Source: Sphingomonas sp. GC_Shp_5 (GTDB taxonomy: Bacteria > Pseudomonadota > Alphaproteobacteria > Sphingomonadales > Sphingomonadaceae). From it: a stretch of DNA of 64,000 bases. The translations under genes were made by a program, and so were the position numbers. The DNA lies in contig NZ_JALNUP010000020.1 in assembly GCF_026540855.1 (NCBI RefSeq), positions 1 through 64,000 of the forward strand, written 5' to 3'. Shown one piece after another: positions 1-7,954 of the stretch; positions within the stretch are counted from its first letter, which is position 1, and each line of letters starts with the position of its first letter. The notes beneath the pieces are model-generated. The model had not been told where the DNA came from. It was given only the letters and a program-made list of their open reading frames with translations, and searched no databases.

Positions 1-2
1 TC

Positions 3-122
3 GCATTTACTATCGGCCTGCTGGTCAACCCGGTTGCCCAGCCGCTGGTCAAGACGCTCGCCCCGCTCGTGGTCGAGTACATCGCCAACCTGTTCCGGGC
101 TCTCATCGGAGGTGCAAAATGA
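3..122 (+). CDS. Phage protein, C-terminal fragment
   Basis: An open frame enters from the window edge and ends at the TGA at 120-122, giving a hydrophobic 39-residue tail that ends ALIGGAK. Its stop overlaps the start of the next gene in an ATGA arrangement, which is typical of translationally coupled phage genes and supports it being real. The visible part has small and aliphatic residues suggesting a membrane-associated or lysis-region protein. The family cannot be identified from this fragment. Confidence 0.5.
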   Translation, partial: AFTIGLLVNPVAQPLVKTLAPLVVEYIANLFRALIGGAK

Positions 123-487
123 CCATCTCGAACTCCCTCGTTGCAGGGATCTCGCTGGTGCTGGCAGGCGGATGCGGTCTCGTCCGTCACTTCCTGCTCG
201 AACCCAAGGTCGCCAACTATCCCCAGGCTCCCCGCTGGTTGCTGACGGTGTTCTTCTGCTTCGCCTCGGTGCTGATCTTCCTCGGCAGCCGCTTTCTGCT
301 CGCCTGGCACCTTGACGAGGCATCCCCACCGGGCGCGACCGCGGCCGGCGCTGCGCTCGGCCTGGCGCTGCTGATCTACAAGGGCTCGCTGCTGGTCAAC
401 GTCCTGCATCAGCGGCTGCCCGCCAGGGTCTGGCGGAAGCTCAACCGCATCACCGCGATGGCGCGCTGCGCGCCGCGGCGACGCTGA
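119..487 (+). CDS. Small membrane protein of the phage lysis region
   Basis: The predicted protein has 122 residues and three hydrophobic segments at roughly residues 6-26, 40-62 and 74-95, with a basic tail ending in several arginines. A GGAGG-like site (109-114) lies just before the ATG, and the start overlaps the preceding stop by ATGA. Its position directly upstream of an endolysin gene fits a holin or accessory lysis protein, but no family motif is recognised. The holin role is inferred from size, topology and place only. Confidence 0.6.
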   Translation: MTISNSLVAGISLVLAGGCGLVRHFLLEPKVANYPQAPRWLLTVFFCFASVLIFLGSRFLLAWHLDEASPPGATAAGAALGLALLIYKGSLLVNVLHQRLPARVWRKLNRITAMARCAPRRR

Positions 488-535
488 ATCCGGCTGGAAC
501 GCGCCCCGCCAGCGTTTGGGATGACGGGGCGCCGA

Positions 536-558
536 GGCGCTCACCCTGCGTGAGCGCC
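536..558. other. Strong hairpin between membrane-protein and endolysin genes
   Basis: GGCGCTCAC at 536-544 pairs perfectly with GTGAGCGCC at 550-558 around a five-base loop. No T-run follows, so it is not a classical intrinsic terminator; it could cap or stabilise phage transcripts. Confidence 0.45.
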
Positions 559-598
559 CTGGCTGCCGCCTAACAGATCAACCGAGGATGTCATTACC

Positions 599-1141
599 AT
601 GATCGACGTTGCCAAGCCGCCCCGGCCGGGCGCGGCGCCGAACCCGCGCGTCCCGTCCGGCTCCGCCGTCGCTGGGGGCAGCGCTGCCGCCGCGATCGCC
701 GCGGCCCTCGCCCTGGCTGTCGCGGGTCTGAAGCCGGACGAAGGCAAGCGCAACGTCGACTACCTCGACATGGTGAAGGTGCCGACCGCTTGTTACGGGC
801 ACACTGGACCCGACGTGAAGGTCGGGACGCGCCGCACCGACGCCCAATGCGAGACGCTGCTGACGAAGGATGCTCAGGAGCATTTGAACGGCGTGCTGCG
901 GTGCACGCCGGTGCTCGCCACTCATCCCAACCAGCTCGCCGCGGCAACGCGCATCACCTTCAACATCGGTGTCGGCGGCTATTGCGGCTCGAGCATCGCG
1001 GATCGCTTCAACCGCGGCGATTGGCAGCGCGCCTGCGACCGCTTCCTCGTCTGGAACAAGGCGGGCGGCAAAGTCGTGCCCGGCCTCACCGCCCGAAGGC
1101 AGCGCGAGCGCGCGCAGTGCCTGATCCAGCTCCCCGCCTGA
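599..1141 (+). CDS. Endolysin, GH24 lysozyme with SAR-like N-terminus
   Basis: The 180-residue protein is a T4/P21-type muramidase that would cut the glycan strands of peptidoglycan during lysis. The catalytic segment starts at about residue 50: EGKRNVDYLD, then VPTACYGHTG, giving the Glu, Asp and Thr spaced 9 and 6 residues apart as in phage 21 endolysin. A glycine- and alanine-rich stretch at about residues 22-44 is weakly hydrophobic and not followed by a cleavage site. This matches a signal-arrest-release anchor, as in RrrD-type enzymes. The length and the neighbouring small membrane protein fit a lysis cassette. SAR behaviour is inferred from composition. Confidence 0.9.
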   Translation: MIDVAKPPRPGAAPNPRVPSGSAVAGGSAAAAIAAALALAVAGLKPDEGKRNVDYLDMVKVPTACYGHTGPDVKVGTRRTDAQCETLLTKDAQEHLNGVLRCTPVLATHPNQLAAATRITFNIGVGGYCGSSIADRFNRGDWQRACDRFLVWNKAGGKVVPGLTARRQRERAQCLIQLPA

Positions 1142-1165
1142 CACCCTTCCCAACGGAGAACACTC

Positions 1166-1522
1166 ATGAAATTCCTCGGCTTCACCATCACCCGTAAGGC
1201 GGTCATCGCCGTCGCCGCAACGGCTCTCACCCGCGCGGTCGCCGCGGTCGCGGAGGCGGGCAATCCGATCGGCGATGCCGCGATCGCCGCGGTGAACGCG
1301 ATCGAGAGCACCACCCTCACCGGCGCCGAGAAGAAGGCGCAGGTGATCGCCACCTTGGTGCCGGTCATCAAGGACGAGGTCGCCAAGGGCGGGCTCGCCG
1401 CGGTCGTCGCCGATGTCGAGCAGTTCGCCGGCATGGTCGTCGAGGAGGTGGTCGCTCAGGTGAAGCAGACCTCGCTGCTGACGATCGCGACAGCGCTGCT
1501 CAAGCTGCTGGGGTTCAAATAG
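1166..1522 (+). CDS. Phage protein of unknown function, possibly holin-like
   Basis: The protein has 118 residues: a basic start, a hydrophobic alanine- and valine-rich segment at about 11-30, a helical middle rich in Lys and Glu, and a second hydrophobic tail ending LLKLLGFK. A GGAG site lies nine bases before the ATG. Its arrangement loosely recalls LL-H-type holins, which carry a membrane segment plus a charged helical domain, and it sits just after the endolysin. I cannot place it in a family with confidence. Confidence 0.6.
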   Translation: MKFLGFTITRKAVIAVAATALTRAVAAVAEAGNPIGDAAIAAVNAIESTTLTGAEKKAQVIATLVPVIKDEVAKGGLAAVVADVEQFAGMVVEEVVAQVKQTSLLTIATALLKLLGFK

Positions 1523-1758
1523 TGGGCTGGCTCGCCCGCCTGGTGGGCAAGCAACCTCCGCGCGTGCCCTTCGGTGGCCGAGCCTTTGTGTCGCTTGACG
1601 GAAAGCGATGGTCGGTTCGCGTGCAAATGCCGGGCGAAGAACCGACGTCCGCTCGCCGCAGGATTAGCCCCAAGTTTGACCTGCAAACTACCGCCTATGC
1701 CTTCCTCGAAACGGTCGAGGGCAAGGGCGACTTCCACTACCCAGAAGGAGACGCCTGA
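1522..1758 (+). CDS. Small phage protein, unknown
   Basis: This 78-residue basic protein starts at a GTG that overlaps the previous gene's TAG by one base. Its TGA overlaps the next gene's ATG. The tight head-to-tail packing on both sides is the main support for it being translated. The sequence contains a beta-rich segment around FVSLDGKRWSVRVQM and no membrane segment. The function is not recognised. Confidence 0.55.
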   Translation: MGWLARLVGKQPPRVPFGGRAFVSLDGKRWSVRVQMPGEEPTSARRRISPKFDLQTTAYAFLETVEGKGDFHYPEGDA

Positions 1759-2174
1759 TGGTCGCATTCACGAAGTTCAACATCTTCCCGCAGGCGCTCG
1801 CCCACAAGCAGCACAACCTGCAGTCCGACACCCTGCGGATCATGCTCACCAACACAAAGCCGCTCGTCACCAACGCGGTGAAGGCGGACATCACCGAGAT
1901 CGCGGCCGGCAACGGCTATGTCGCCGGCGGTCCGCAGGCGACGGTCTCTTCCTCCGGCCAGACCGACGGCACCTACAAGCTGGTGACCGCCGACACCGTG
2001 ATCACCTCCAGCGGCGGTGCGGTCGGCCCGTTCGAATGGGCAGTGCTCTACAACGCCACCTCGGGCGGCCTGATCGGCTTCTGGGATTATGGCTCGCCGA
2101 TCACGCTCGGCGCCAGCGGCGAGACGCTCACCATCGACTTCAACGAAACCACCGGCGTGCTGACGCTGGCGTAA
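1758..2174 (+). CDS. Conserved tail-region phage protein
   Basis: The protein has 138 residues with the pattern KFNIFPQALAHKQHNL near the start, followed by segments rich in Thr, Gly and Ser and an ending like TIDFNETTGVLTLA. From memory, proteins of this shape are very common in prophages of proteobacteria, close to tail-fibre genes, where they are usually annotated only as hypothetical. The AGAAGGAG site directly before the ATG is strong. The biochemical role is unknown; a structural or decoration role is a guess based on position. Confidence 0.75.
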   Translation: MVAFTKFNIFPQALAHKQHNLQSDTLRIMLTNTKPLVTNAVKADITEIAAGNGYVAGGPQATVSSSGQTDGTYKLVTADTVITSSGGAVGPFEWAVLYNATSGGLIGFWDYGSPITLGASGETLTIDFNETTGVLTLA

Positions 2175-2181
2175 CAGGAGC

Positions 2182-2448
2182 ATGCCCATGGACCTCTCCC
2201 CTCCGGCGCTGCGCGCCCGCTTCGCCGAGCTGGGCGCGCAGCGCGCCAGCATCATCGCCGTGTCCGGCCCGCTGCGCGAAGAGCGCGACGCGATCGCGCG
2301 CCAGGCCGACGAACAGCTCTCTGCCAAGGCGGCCGAGATTAACGAGGTCGAAGCTGATCTGCTCGCGATCGACCAGGAAGCGGCGATGATCTCGCGCGCA
2401 CTCGGCGGCAAGACCGGCGAGCCCACCGAGGATGCCACGGACGCCTGA
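2182..2448 (+). CDS. Small helical phage protein
   Basis: The product has 88 residues, almost entirely helical, with heptad-like spacing and many Ala, Glu, Asp and Arg residues, so a coiled coil is likely across about residues 8-75. Two ATGs lie six bases apart (2182 and 2188), and the upstream AACAGGAG favours the first. It sits between two tail-region genes and probably belongs to the same transcript. No family is recognised; a chaperone-like or structural role is possible. Confidence 0.6.
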   Translation: MPMDLSPPALRARFAELGAQRASIIAVSGPLREERDAIARQADEQLSAKAAEINEVEADLLAIDQEAAMISRALGGKTGEPTEDATDA

Positions 2449-2488
2449 TCGGCGTTCGTGATCGCTCACCGACCAGCTGGGAGCTGAT

Positions 2489-4288
2489 ATGGCACGTCCC
2501 TGGATACCGGCCGACGCAACGTCGGCTCAGCTGGTCGGGTGGTTCACGATCGACGATGCCGGCACGCTGAGCCTGATCAGCGGCGCGATCGACCGCTGGA
2601 ATGCCAAAGTCGGCGGGACATACGCGCAGGCGGAAACGGCCGCGCAGCGGCTGACGTACAACGCCAGCTCGACGATCAACGGCAAGCCCGAGGCGCGCAA
2701 CACCGGCACCCAGCGCCTCAAGATCTCTAGCGATGCGACCTTCCCCTCGGGCAGCGCCGCCTTCACCATGGCTGCTGTGGCGGCACCCACCAGCGGCAAC
2801 GACCAGGGCGTGTCGTTCGGCTGGGGTGACGACTATTCCGCCTGCCACCAGATCCAGTTCAAGAACGACCGGATCATCGGCAATTTCGCCGGCACCGAGA
2901 TCCACAGCGAGTTCGCGACTCTCGACCGATACCGGGTAGCGATAGCCGTTGGCGCCGGCGCCGCGGCGGGGCAGCCGCAGATCGTCACCATGAAGAACGT
3001 GGGGATCGCGGAGAAGAGCGCGACCGTCACGATCTCCGCCAACACCGCTCAGCAGTGCAATCTGTTCGCCCGGCCCAAGTTCAACGACCGCAACCTGGTC
3101 GGCGCGGCACGCGAGTTCGTCATCTATGCCGGCGCGCTGAGCGTCGCCGACGTCCAGAACCTCCAGGGCTATCTTGCCTGGGGTGCAGGCGTGCAGGGCG
3201 ACCTGGCGGCCGACCACCCGAGCAAGAGCGGTCCGCCCATGGTGGCGGGCGGCCCGACGCTCAGCGCCGGCACTGGGGCGATGGCGATCAGTGGCAAGCC
3301 CGCGGCGTTGCTCCATGGCTTCACCATGCCGGCGGACGCCGGCCGGCTGGCGATCGCCGGCCGCGATGTCGCATTGCGCGACGGTCGACGCCTGGTCGTA
3401 GAGAAGGGCGCGCTGGTGCTCGCCGGCGTGCCGGTGATCCTGCGGCCATCGCGGGTGCTCGGCGCTGGCGCCGGCAGCTTCAGCTTCGCCGGGGGCGGTA
3501 GCCAGGCGATCTATGCGCGCCGCCTCGCGGCCGACGCCGGCAGCCTCCACCTGGTCGGCACCGACGCGAGCTTCACCAAGATCGGCAAGCGCTCCTGGAT
3601 GGCCGAGACCGGCCAGCTGATCCTGGCCGGCCAGGGAACGGAGCTGGTCACCCGCCGGCGCCTGGTCGCCGATGGCGCAGCGCTGGCGCTCACCAGCTCA
3701 CCGGTGACGCTACGCGCGCACCGGCGCTTCCGCCTCGAGGCGGAAGCGTTCGCGATCGCCGGCAGCGAGATCGGCGCGGTCGGCCGCCAGCTCCATGCTG
3801 AGGCCGGGACCCTCGCGATCATCGCTGCGCCGATCGCGCTGCGCGTCCACCGCCGCCTGGTGGCGCGGCCGGGGAGATTCGCCCTCACGCCCCAATCGGC
3901 GACGCTCTCCTGTGCTGGCGTGCCGGTGGTCGTTGCGCCGTTCAACTACTTTGTTGTCCCTGCGCAGCAGCGCGCCTTCACCGTTCCGGTACGTCAGCGG
4001 CATTTCACCATCTGTAAAGGCACCATCATGTCGATCATCAAACCACCTGCGGCGGAACGCCGGTATGACGCGGACTGGCGTCAGGATCTAGCTGGGCAGG
4101 AGATCGTGGGAGAGATCGAAGCGACCAGCACCGATCCCTTGCTGGTCGTCGATCGTATCGAGCACAAGGACGGCGTCATGTCGTTCTGGCTCAAGGGCGG
4201 GACCCCGCGCGGGGTGGCGGCGATCGAGTTCATCGCTCCTACGTCAGGCGGAGAGCACCTGACGTGGCGGGTCGCAGTTGCGAGCTAA
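2489..4288 (+). CDS. Tail-fibre-like protein, apparent in-frame fusion
   Basis: The 599-residue protein has three parts. Residues 1 to about 240 look like a concanavalin/LamG-type jelly roll, with WFTIDDAGTL, NFAGTEIHSEF and a terminal FVIYAGALSVADVQNLQGY that resembles LamG C-termini. Residues about 260-485 hold degenerate repeats of some 28-32 residues with the theme (R)xLxAxAGxLxLxG. Residues from 514 onward resemble a small phage protein that is usually encoded alone. An in-frame ATG at 4028 with AAAGG seven bases upstream could start that domain separately. It probably contributes to host recognition; this rests on domain type and neighbours. Confidence 0.75.
   Translation: MARPWIPADATSAQLVGWFTIDDAGTLSLISGAIDRWNAKVGGTYAQAETAAQRLTYNASSTINGKPEARNTGTQRLKISSDATFPSGSAAFTMAAVAAPTSGNDQGVSFGWGDDYSACHQIQFKNDRIIGNFAGTEIHSEFATLDRYRVAIAVGAGAAAGQPQIVTMKNVGIAEKSATVTISANTAQQCNLFARPKFNDRNLVGAAREFVIYAGALSVADVQNLQGYLAWGAGVQGDLAADHPSKSGPPMVAGGPTLSAGTGAMAISGKPAALLHGFTMPADAGRLAIAGRDVALRDGRRLVVEKGALVLAGVPVILRPSRVLGAGAGSFSFAGGGSQAIYARRLAADAGSLHLVGTDASFTKIGKRSWMAETGQLILAGQGTELVTRRRLVADGAALALTSSPVTLRAHRRFRLEAEAFAIAGSEIGAVGRQLHAEAGTLAIIAAPIALRVHRRLVARPGRFALTPQSATLSCAGVPVVVAPFNYFVVPAQQRAFTVPVRQRHFTICKGTIMSIIKPPAAERRYDADWRQDLAGQEIVGEIEATSTDPLLVVDRIEHKDGVMSFWLKGGTPRGVAAIEFIAPTSGGEHLTWRVAVAS
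4016..4030 (+). promoter_or_regulatory. Internal ribosome-binding site and start within the tail-fibre gene
   Basis: AAAGG at 4016-4020 precedes an ATG at 4028 in the same frame as the surrounding reading frame (codon 514). Initiation here would give an 86-residue protein starting MSIIKPPAAERRYD, which resembles stand-alone phage proteins found beside tail-fibre genes. Confidence 0.4.
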
Positions 4289-4300
4289 GGGGGCACGATA

Positions 4301-5185
4301 ATGACCCTATACAAGCAGGACGTGCTAGATCTCGCCGCGCTCGAGACGCAGATGGCAGACAAGATCTATGCCCAGGCCAAGGGCTCGATGATCCAGCTCC
4401 ACCCGGCGCTCTATTATGCGATGCGCACCTGCTCCGCCCGGGCTCTGGCGATGGCCACCATCGCCGACACGTTGCCGGAGGCACCGACCTCGGGGACGGG
4501 CACCCCGACGCCTTCTCCCACGCCGACGCCGACCCCCACCCCGTCGGGTCCTGACACGACGACGATCATGCCGGCGCCACAGCCGAACGGCAGTTGGGTG
4601 GCGACCGGCCGGGTGATCAAGATCGACTTTGAGCAAGATCCGCCGGGCAACTCCACGCCGAGCTGGAACCAGCGGTTCCACAGCGACCAGACGACAGAAA
4701 GCCTGGGGCTCTTCGACGATCAGTCGCCGCAGTCGACAAGCTCCGCGCGCACCCCGTTCTATCTCAAAGCCCGCACCGGCAACACCGCGGACGCGAACGG
4801 CTACGGCACGATGTCGAACCCGTCGAACAGCGGCAACCTGCCGGACAACGTCAACATCTCCAACCACACCAACTATGCGGGCTATCCGATCAATGATGCG
4901 ATCGCCGGCGCCGTTGTCGGCTACGCCTATGACGTTGAGTTCTACGGCAGCCGGCAGGAGGCGGGCAGCATCACGGCCTTCGACGTCGGGGATCCTGGTC
5001 ACGTGGTGCTGCCGTTGACGCTCGACATCAGCTTCAACACCAGCCGGAAGGCGGTCGCGTCGAAGGTGCTGCCCGCCCCTAACGGCCAGCTCTATTGGAC
5101 CTGGTACACCGCGCCATCGAATACCTCGGAGAGCGGCAAGTGCGCCATGGGCGCGTTGATCCTCAGAGAATATCGGCCGGCATAG
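4301..5185 (+). CDS. Phage protein with Thr/Pro linker, tail-region
   Basis: The protein has 294 residues. The first 55 or so are helical and start MTLYKQDVLDLAALETQM. A Thr-Pro-rich linker follows at about residues 64-83. The C-terminal domain is rich in Asn, Ser and aromatic residues, with many Gly and Tyr, as in secreted or virion-exposed beta folds. The start is supported by AAGGGGG upstream of the ATG. A two-domain tail or receptor-binding accessory protein fits the order after the tail-fibre gene. No catalytic motif is recognised. Confidence 0.7.
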   Translation: MTLYKQDVLDLAALETQMADKIYAQAKGSMIQLHPALYYAMRTCSARALAMATIADTLPEAPTSGTGTPTPSPTPTPTPTPSGPDTTTIMPAPQPNGSWVATGRVIKIDFEQDPPGNSTPSWNQRFHSDQTTESLGLFDDQSPQSTSSARTPFYLKARTGNTADANGYGTMSNPSNSGNLPDNVNISNHTNYAGYPINDAIAGAVVGYAYDVEFYGSRQEAGSITAFDVGDPGHVVLPLTLDISFNTSRKAVASKVLPAPNGQLYWTWYTAPSNTSESGKCAMGALILREYRPA

Positions 5186-5540
5186 CCTTTCGCCGGCGCG
5201 GCCGGCGTGGCATTACCGCGTCGCCTGGCTGAGCTTAGCCGCGACGTCGGGCCCGCGCGCGCGGAACAGTAGGCTACCGGTTCGCCGGGTGGCCTGCGAA
5301 ATGAAAGACCTTCGGGGAATACGCAGGGCGCAGTTGCCTACTGCTGCGCGGCTAACCGCCCGGTCCGCCCGGGTGGAGGTTGGGCCTCTCGCCAGCGTAT
5401 CTCCGAAGGCCACCCAGATCCGGCGCCTCGAGCGCCTCACCTCATCCCGCGGCCGATGGCCGGGGCTCCGCCGATCGCGTCGATCGGCGGCCATCATGGC
5501 GCGCGTAGCCCGTGCCTCGTCATGAAGGCCAACTCCAAGC
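5186..5540. other. Non-coding stretch before the methylase gene
   Basis: About 355 bases with no convincing gene. A GC-rich inverted segment (CGCCGGCGCGGCCGGCG) lies at the left, just after the tail-region gene, and may act as a transcript end. A 78-codon open frame at 5289-5525 has no good ribosome site and a biased Arg/Ser composition. No tRNA or repeat is visible. Confidence 0.4.
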
Positions 5541-6338
5541 ATGCACCCTGCACCCGTATCCCGCCCCGTCGCCCCGTATATGGGCGGCAAGCGGAACCTG
5601 GCCGCGCGTCTCTGCGCGATCATCGATGAGATACCGCACAAATCCTACATCGAGCCCTTCGTGGGCATGGGCGGCGTCTTCCTGCGCCGATCGCGCCAGC
5701 CGAGCGTCGAGGTGATCAACGACCTGTCCGGCGACGTCGCGAACCTGTTCCGCGTCGTGCGCCGGCATTACGAGCCGTTCGTCGACGAGCTGCGCTGGCT
5801 CAGCGCCAGCCGCGAGGAGTTCGACCGCCAGAAGCGCGTGGATCCGACCACGCTCACCGATATCGAGCGGGCGGTCCGTTTCCTCTATCTCCAGCGCCTG
5901 ACCTTCGGCGGCAAGGTGATCGGCCGGACCTATGGAGTGAGCGCCGGCGTGCCGTCGCGCTTCAACCTCGCCAAGCTGCGCGGGGAGCTGAAGCTGCTCA
6001 GTCGCCGCCTCGAGCCGGTCCAGATCGAGCAGCTGCCCTATGCCGAGGTGATCCGCCGCTACGATCGCGCCGGCGCGCTGTTCTACCTCGATCCGCCTTA
6101 TGACGAGACCACTGGCTATGGCGTCGAGTTCGGCCGAGCCGATTACCTGGCGATGGCCGAGCAGCTCGCCGTGATCGCCGGCGACTTCATCATCTCGATC
6201 AACGACACGCCGTTCGTGCGCGAGGCGTTTGCCCGGTTCGACATCCAGGAGGTCGAGACCACCTGGACGATCGGCACCAAGGCGACCGGCGCCGGCGCGA
6301 AGGTCACCGAGCTGATCATCCGCAACAAGGCGCGCTGA
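5541..6338 (+). CDS. DNA adenine N6-methyltransferase, D12 class
   Basis: The 265-residue protein shows the order of the Dam/D12 class: PYMGGKRNLA near the start, EPFVGMGGVF for AdoMet binding at about residues 36-45, and FYLDPPYDETTGYG with the catalytic DPPY near residue 180. It would transfer a methyl group from S-adenosylmethionine to N6 of adenine in a short DNA sequence. No partner restriction gene is visible, so it is likely a solitary phage methylase that guards phage DNA or affects gene expression. The recognition sequence cannot be read from the protein. Confidence 0.93.
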   Translation: MHPAPVSRPVAPYMGGKRNLAARLCAIIDEIPHKSYIEPFVGMGGVFLRRSRQPSVEVINDLSGDVANLFRVVRRHYEPFVDELRWLSASREEFDRQKRVDPTTLTDIERAVRFLYLQRLTFGGKVIGRTYGVSAGVPSRFNLAKLRGELKLLSRRLEPVQIEQLPYAEVIRRYDRAGALFYLDPPYDETTGYGVEFGRADYLAMAEQLAVIAGDFIISINDTPFVREAFARFDIQEVETTWTIGTKATGAGAKVTELIIRNKAR

Positions 6339-6490
6339 GCAGGGGTATCGGCCGGGGTATCGCGCCCCGGCCAGAGGCCCAAACGGCGCAGTTTTCCGTG
6401 TGTTCGCGCGGATCAGGGCGGAGGGCATCTCCGCCATCATTGGCGGGTGGGCCCGGCTATTCGCAAGGCGGCCGGGCCAGGCGCCAAGGC

Positions 6491-6730
6491 TCAATCCCTA
6501 CTGATCACCGATTTATGACCCGTTACTTCGACGTATTCGTCGGCTGAAATAGCGCCAATTTCCATCATGCTGCGCCAGAACTCCTCGGGAGACGAGCGGG
6601 CGGGGAGTGCCTCGCAACCGATTTTGATCAGCCTGATCAGCGCCTTAGCTTGGCCGGCTGTCCAGCGTCTCCCCAGCAAGGCTCGTTCCGCGTCGCGGAA
6701 GTGCCGTCGACTCTCTTCCTCCCTGACCAT
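6491..6730 (-). CDS. Small unknown protein at the start of the cargo block
   Basis: The protein has 79 residues, starts MVREEESRRHFRDAER and is rich in charged and helical residues, with one central hydrophobic helix. AAGGTG lies a few bases before its ATG on the minus strand. It points back toward the phage genes, opposite to its right-hand neighbour. No domain is recognised. Sensible codon use and a good ribosome site argue for a real gene. Confidence 0.6.
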   Translation of the reverse strand: MVREEESRRHFRDAERALLGRRWTAGQAKALIRLIKIGCEALPARSSPEEFWRSMMEIGAISADEYVEVTGHKSVISRD

Positions 6731-6816
6731 CGTTGCACCTTATGCTTAGATCCGCGGCGATCAAAGCCGTGGTCGCATGCGCGCCCGCGCGACGGGGGAT
6801 GTCTCCGCCGCAAGCC

Positions 6817-6887
6817 GCTGAATGTCCGACTTTGGTGGTGAGCGGAACGGCTGCTTTGATGTCACCGTGCGCATTAGCGGACGTTAA
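6817..6887. repeat. Dispersed intergenic repeat, AATGTCCG type
   Basis: The unit holds AATGTCCG near one end and CGGACGTT near the other, so its ends are inverted. A tract resembling GGTGGTGAGCGGAACGGCTG in the middle is shared with further intergenic copies at about 12161-12252 and 12820-12900. It lies between divergent genes. Such elements are frequent in sphingomonad genomes, from memory; their role is unknown. Confidence 0.5.
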
Positions 6888-6927
6888 CTCTCTACCGCTA
6901 TGATCTTGACGAACGGAGCGCTGGTGC

Positions 6928-7569
6928 ATGCAAGATGCCGAACTCACAAATGGTGCTCACCAAGCCTTATCGCGTTACTTCCGGGTCATTGCTGTGGCGG
7001 CCGTTAGTCTAATCGCTGCAAATATGGCCTGGACGCTACTGGCCTGCTCAGAATTAATCACGCCGACTCCAGACACGCTTCGCTTCGGCTTCGCAGCTGC
7101 AGGTGGGTCGCTAAGTGCGACGGCGGGAGTCCGGTTGGTCCGTGCGGCCAACAACGGTCTTGTTGGCCGTCTCTTGGCTCTGTCAGTCGTTTTGGCTTTT
7201 GGATGCTTGTTAGCGCTGCTCGCGGAGCCGTGGGCTTCACGTGCGGCGGGCTTTGTTGATTTCGCCGGGACGAATTCACCTTGGCACCCGTTACTTTATC
7301 GCCTCCAAAACGAAGGAGTTTACTCGGCTCGGGGCAGGCCAAGGGCCTACATCAATCCCTACGACGGCGGAAAGACGGCTGTCGCGATAAGCACCATAGA
7401 AGCGAGCCGCCTTGAGGCGGCGTATCGAGGAGGTGACATCGCCAGCTATTGTGTTGTATTGCTGACGCAGCAGGCCGGAGAAGCTGTCCGTGTTCAGCCG
7501 CCGCGTCACTTGAAAGCGTTTGCTTCGGTTGTACGCTGCTCTCGTGGTGCTAACGCGCGGCTAAGTTGA
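6928..7569 (+). CDS. Membrane protein coupled to a winged-helix gene
   Basis: The 213-residue protein has three likely membrane segments at about 19-40, 50-68 and 78-97, then a soluble C-terminal domain of about 110 residues containing EGVYSARGRPRAYINPYDGG and several Cys. GGAG lies 11 bases before the ATG. The last codons overlap the next gene by four bases, which suggests coupled translation of both proteins. No known family is recognised. With a DNA-binding protein as its partner, a membrane sensor is one plausible role, but nothing in the sequence proves it. Confidence 0.65.
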   Translation: MQDAELTNGAHQALSRYFRVIAVAAVSLIAANMAWTLLACSELITPTPDTLRFGFAAAGGSLSATAGVRLVRAANNGLVGRLLALSVVLAFGCLLALLAEPWASRAAGFVDFAGTNSPWHPLLYRLQNEGVYSARGRPRAYINPYDGGKTAVAISTIEASRLEAAYRGGDIASYCVVLLTQQAGEAVRVQPPRHLKAFASVVRCSRGANARLS

Positions 7570-7943
7570 CAGCAAAGGTGATCAAGGCCCGGGCAGACAC
7601 AATGATCAAAGCGAATGGCGAGCAACGAGATACCGACAGTGTCGAATTGAAAATTGGTGAGGAATTTGTCGCCATTAATGGGCATCAGATCCACCTTACG
7701 CGGACGGAGCGGGCAATCCTGGACAGGTTGGCCGGAGGCGTTGATCGGCGCATTAGGACCGCAGACTTGGCGAAACACCTCGGCATTGATGTGGAGGACT
7801 CGTCAATTCAGACCACAAAGTCGCACGTCTCGAATCTGCGCAAAAAGCTTAGGGGGCTTCCGCTACCACGCCTGAACATCGTTTTTGAACGACGTAGTCT
7901 CACCTACAGGCTGGCGGTGGAAGTGGACCGGAGTAGCCTCTAG
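7566..7943 (+). CDS. Stand-alone OmpR/PhoB-type winged-helix regulator
   Basis: The 125-residue protein lacks a receiver domain and consists mainly of a winged helix. LTRTERAILDRLAGG forms the first helix region, RTADLAKHLGI the second, SSIQTTKSHVSNLRKKL the recognition helix, and NIVFERRSLTYRL the wing. This matches the C-terminal effector domain of OmpR-family regulators. The drawn start is a TTG overlapping the upstream TGA; an ATG at 7602 is an alternative. It has no membrane segment, unlike ToxR or CadC, but is paired with a membrane-protein gene. The target genes are unknown. Confidence 0.75.
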   Translation: MTAKVIKARADTMIKANGEQRDTDSVELKIGEEFVAINGHQIHLTRTERAILDRLAGGVDRRIRTADLAKHLGIDVEDSSIQTTKSHVSNLRKKLRGLPLPRLNIVFERRSLTYRLAVEVDRSSL

Positions 7944-7954
7944 AGAGGCTTCCG

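Noticed and set aside
5289..5525. 78-codon open frame before the methylase gene
   Set aside because: No ribosome site, Arg/Ser-biased composition, no recognisable motif; it looks like a frame by chance in GC-rich DNA.
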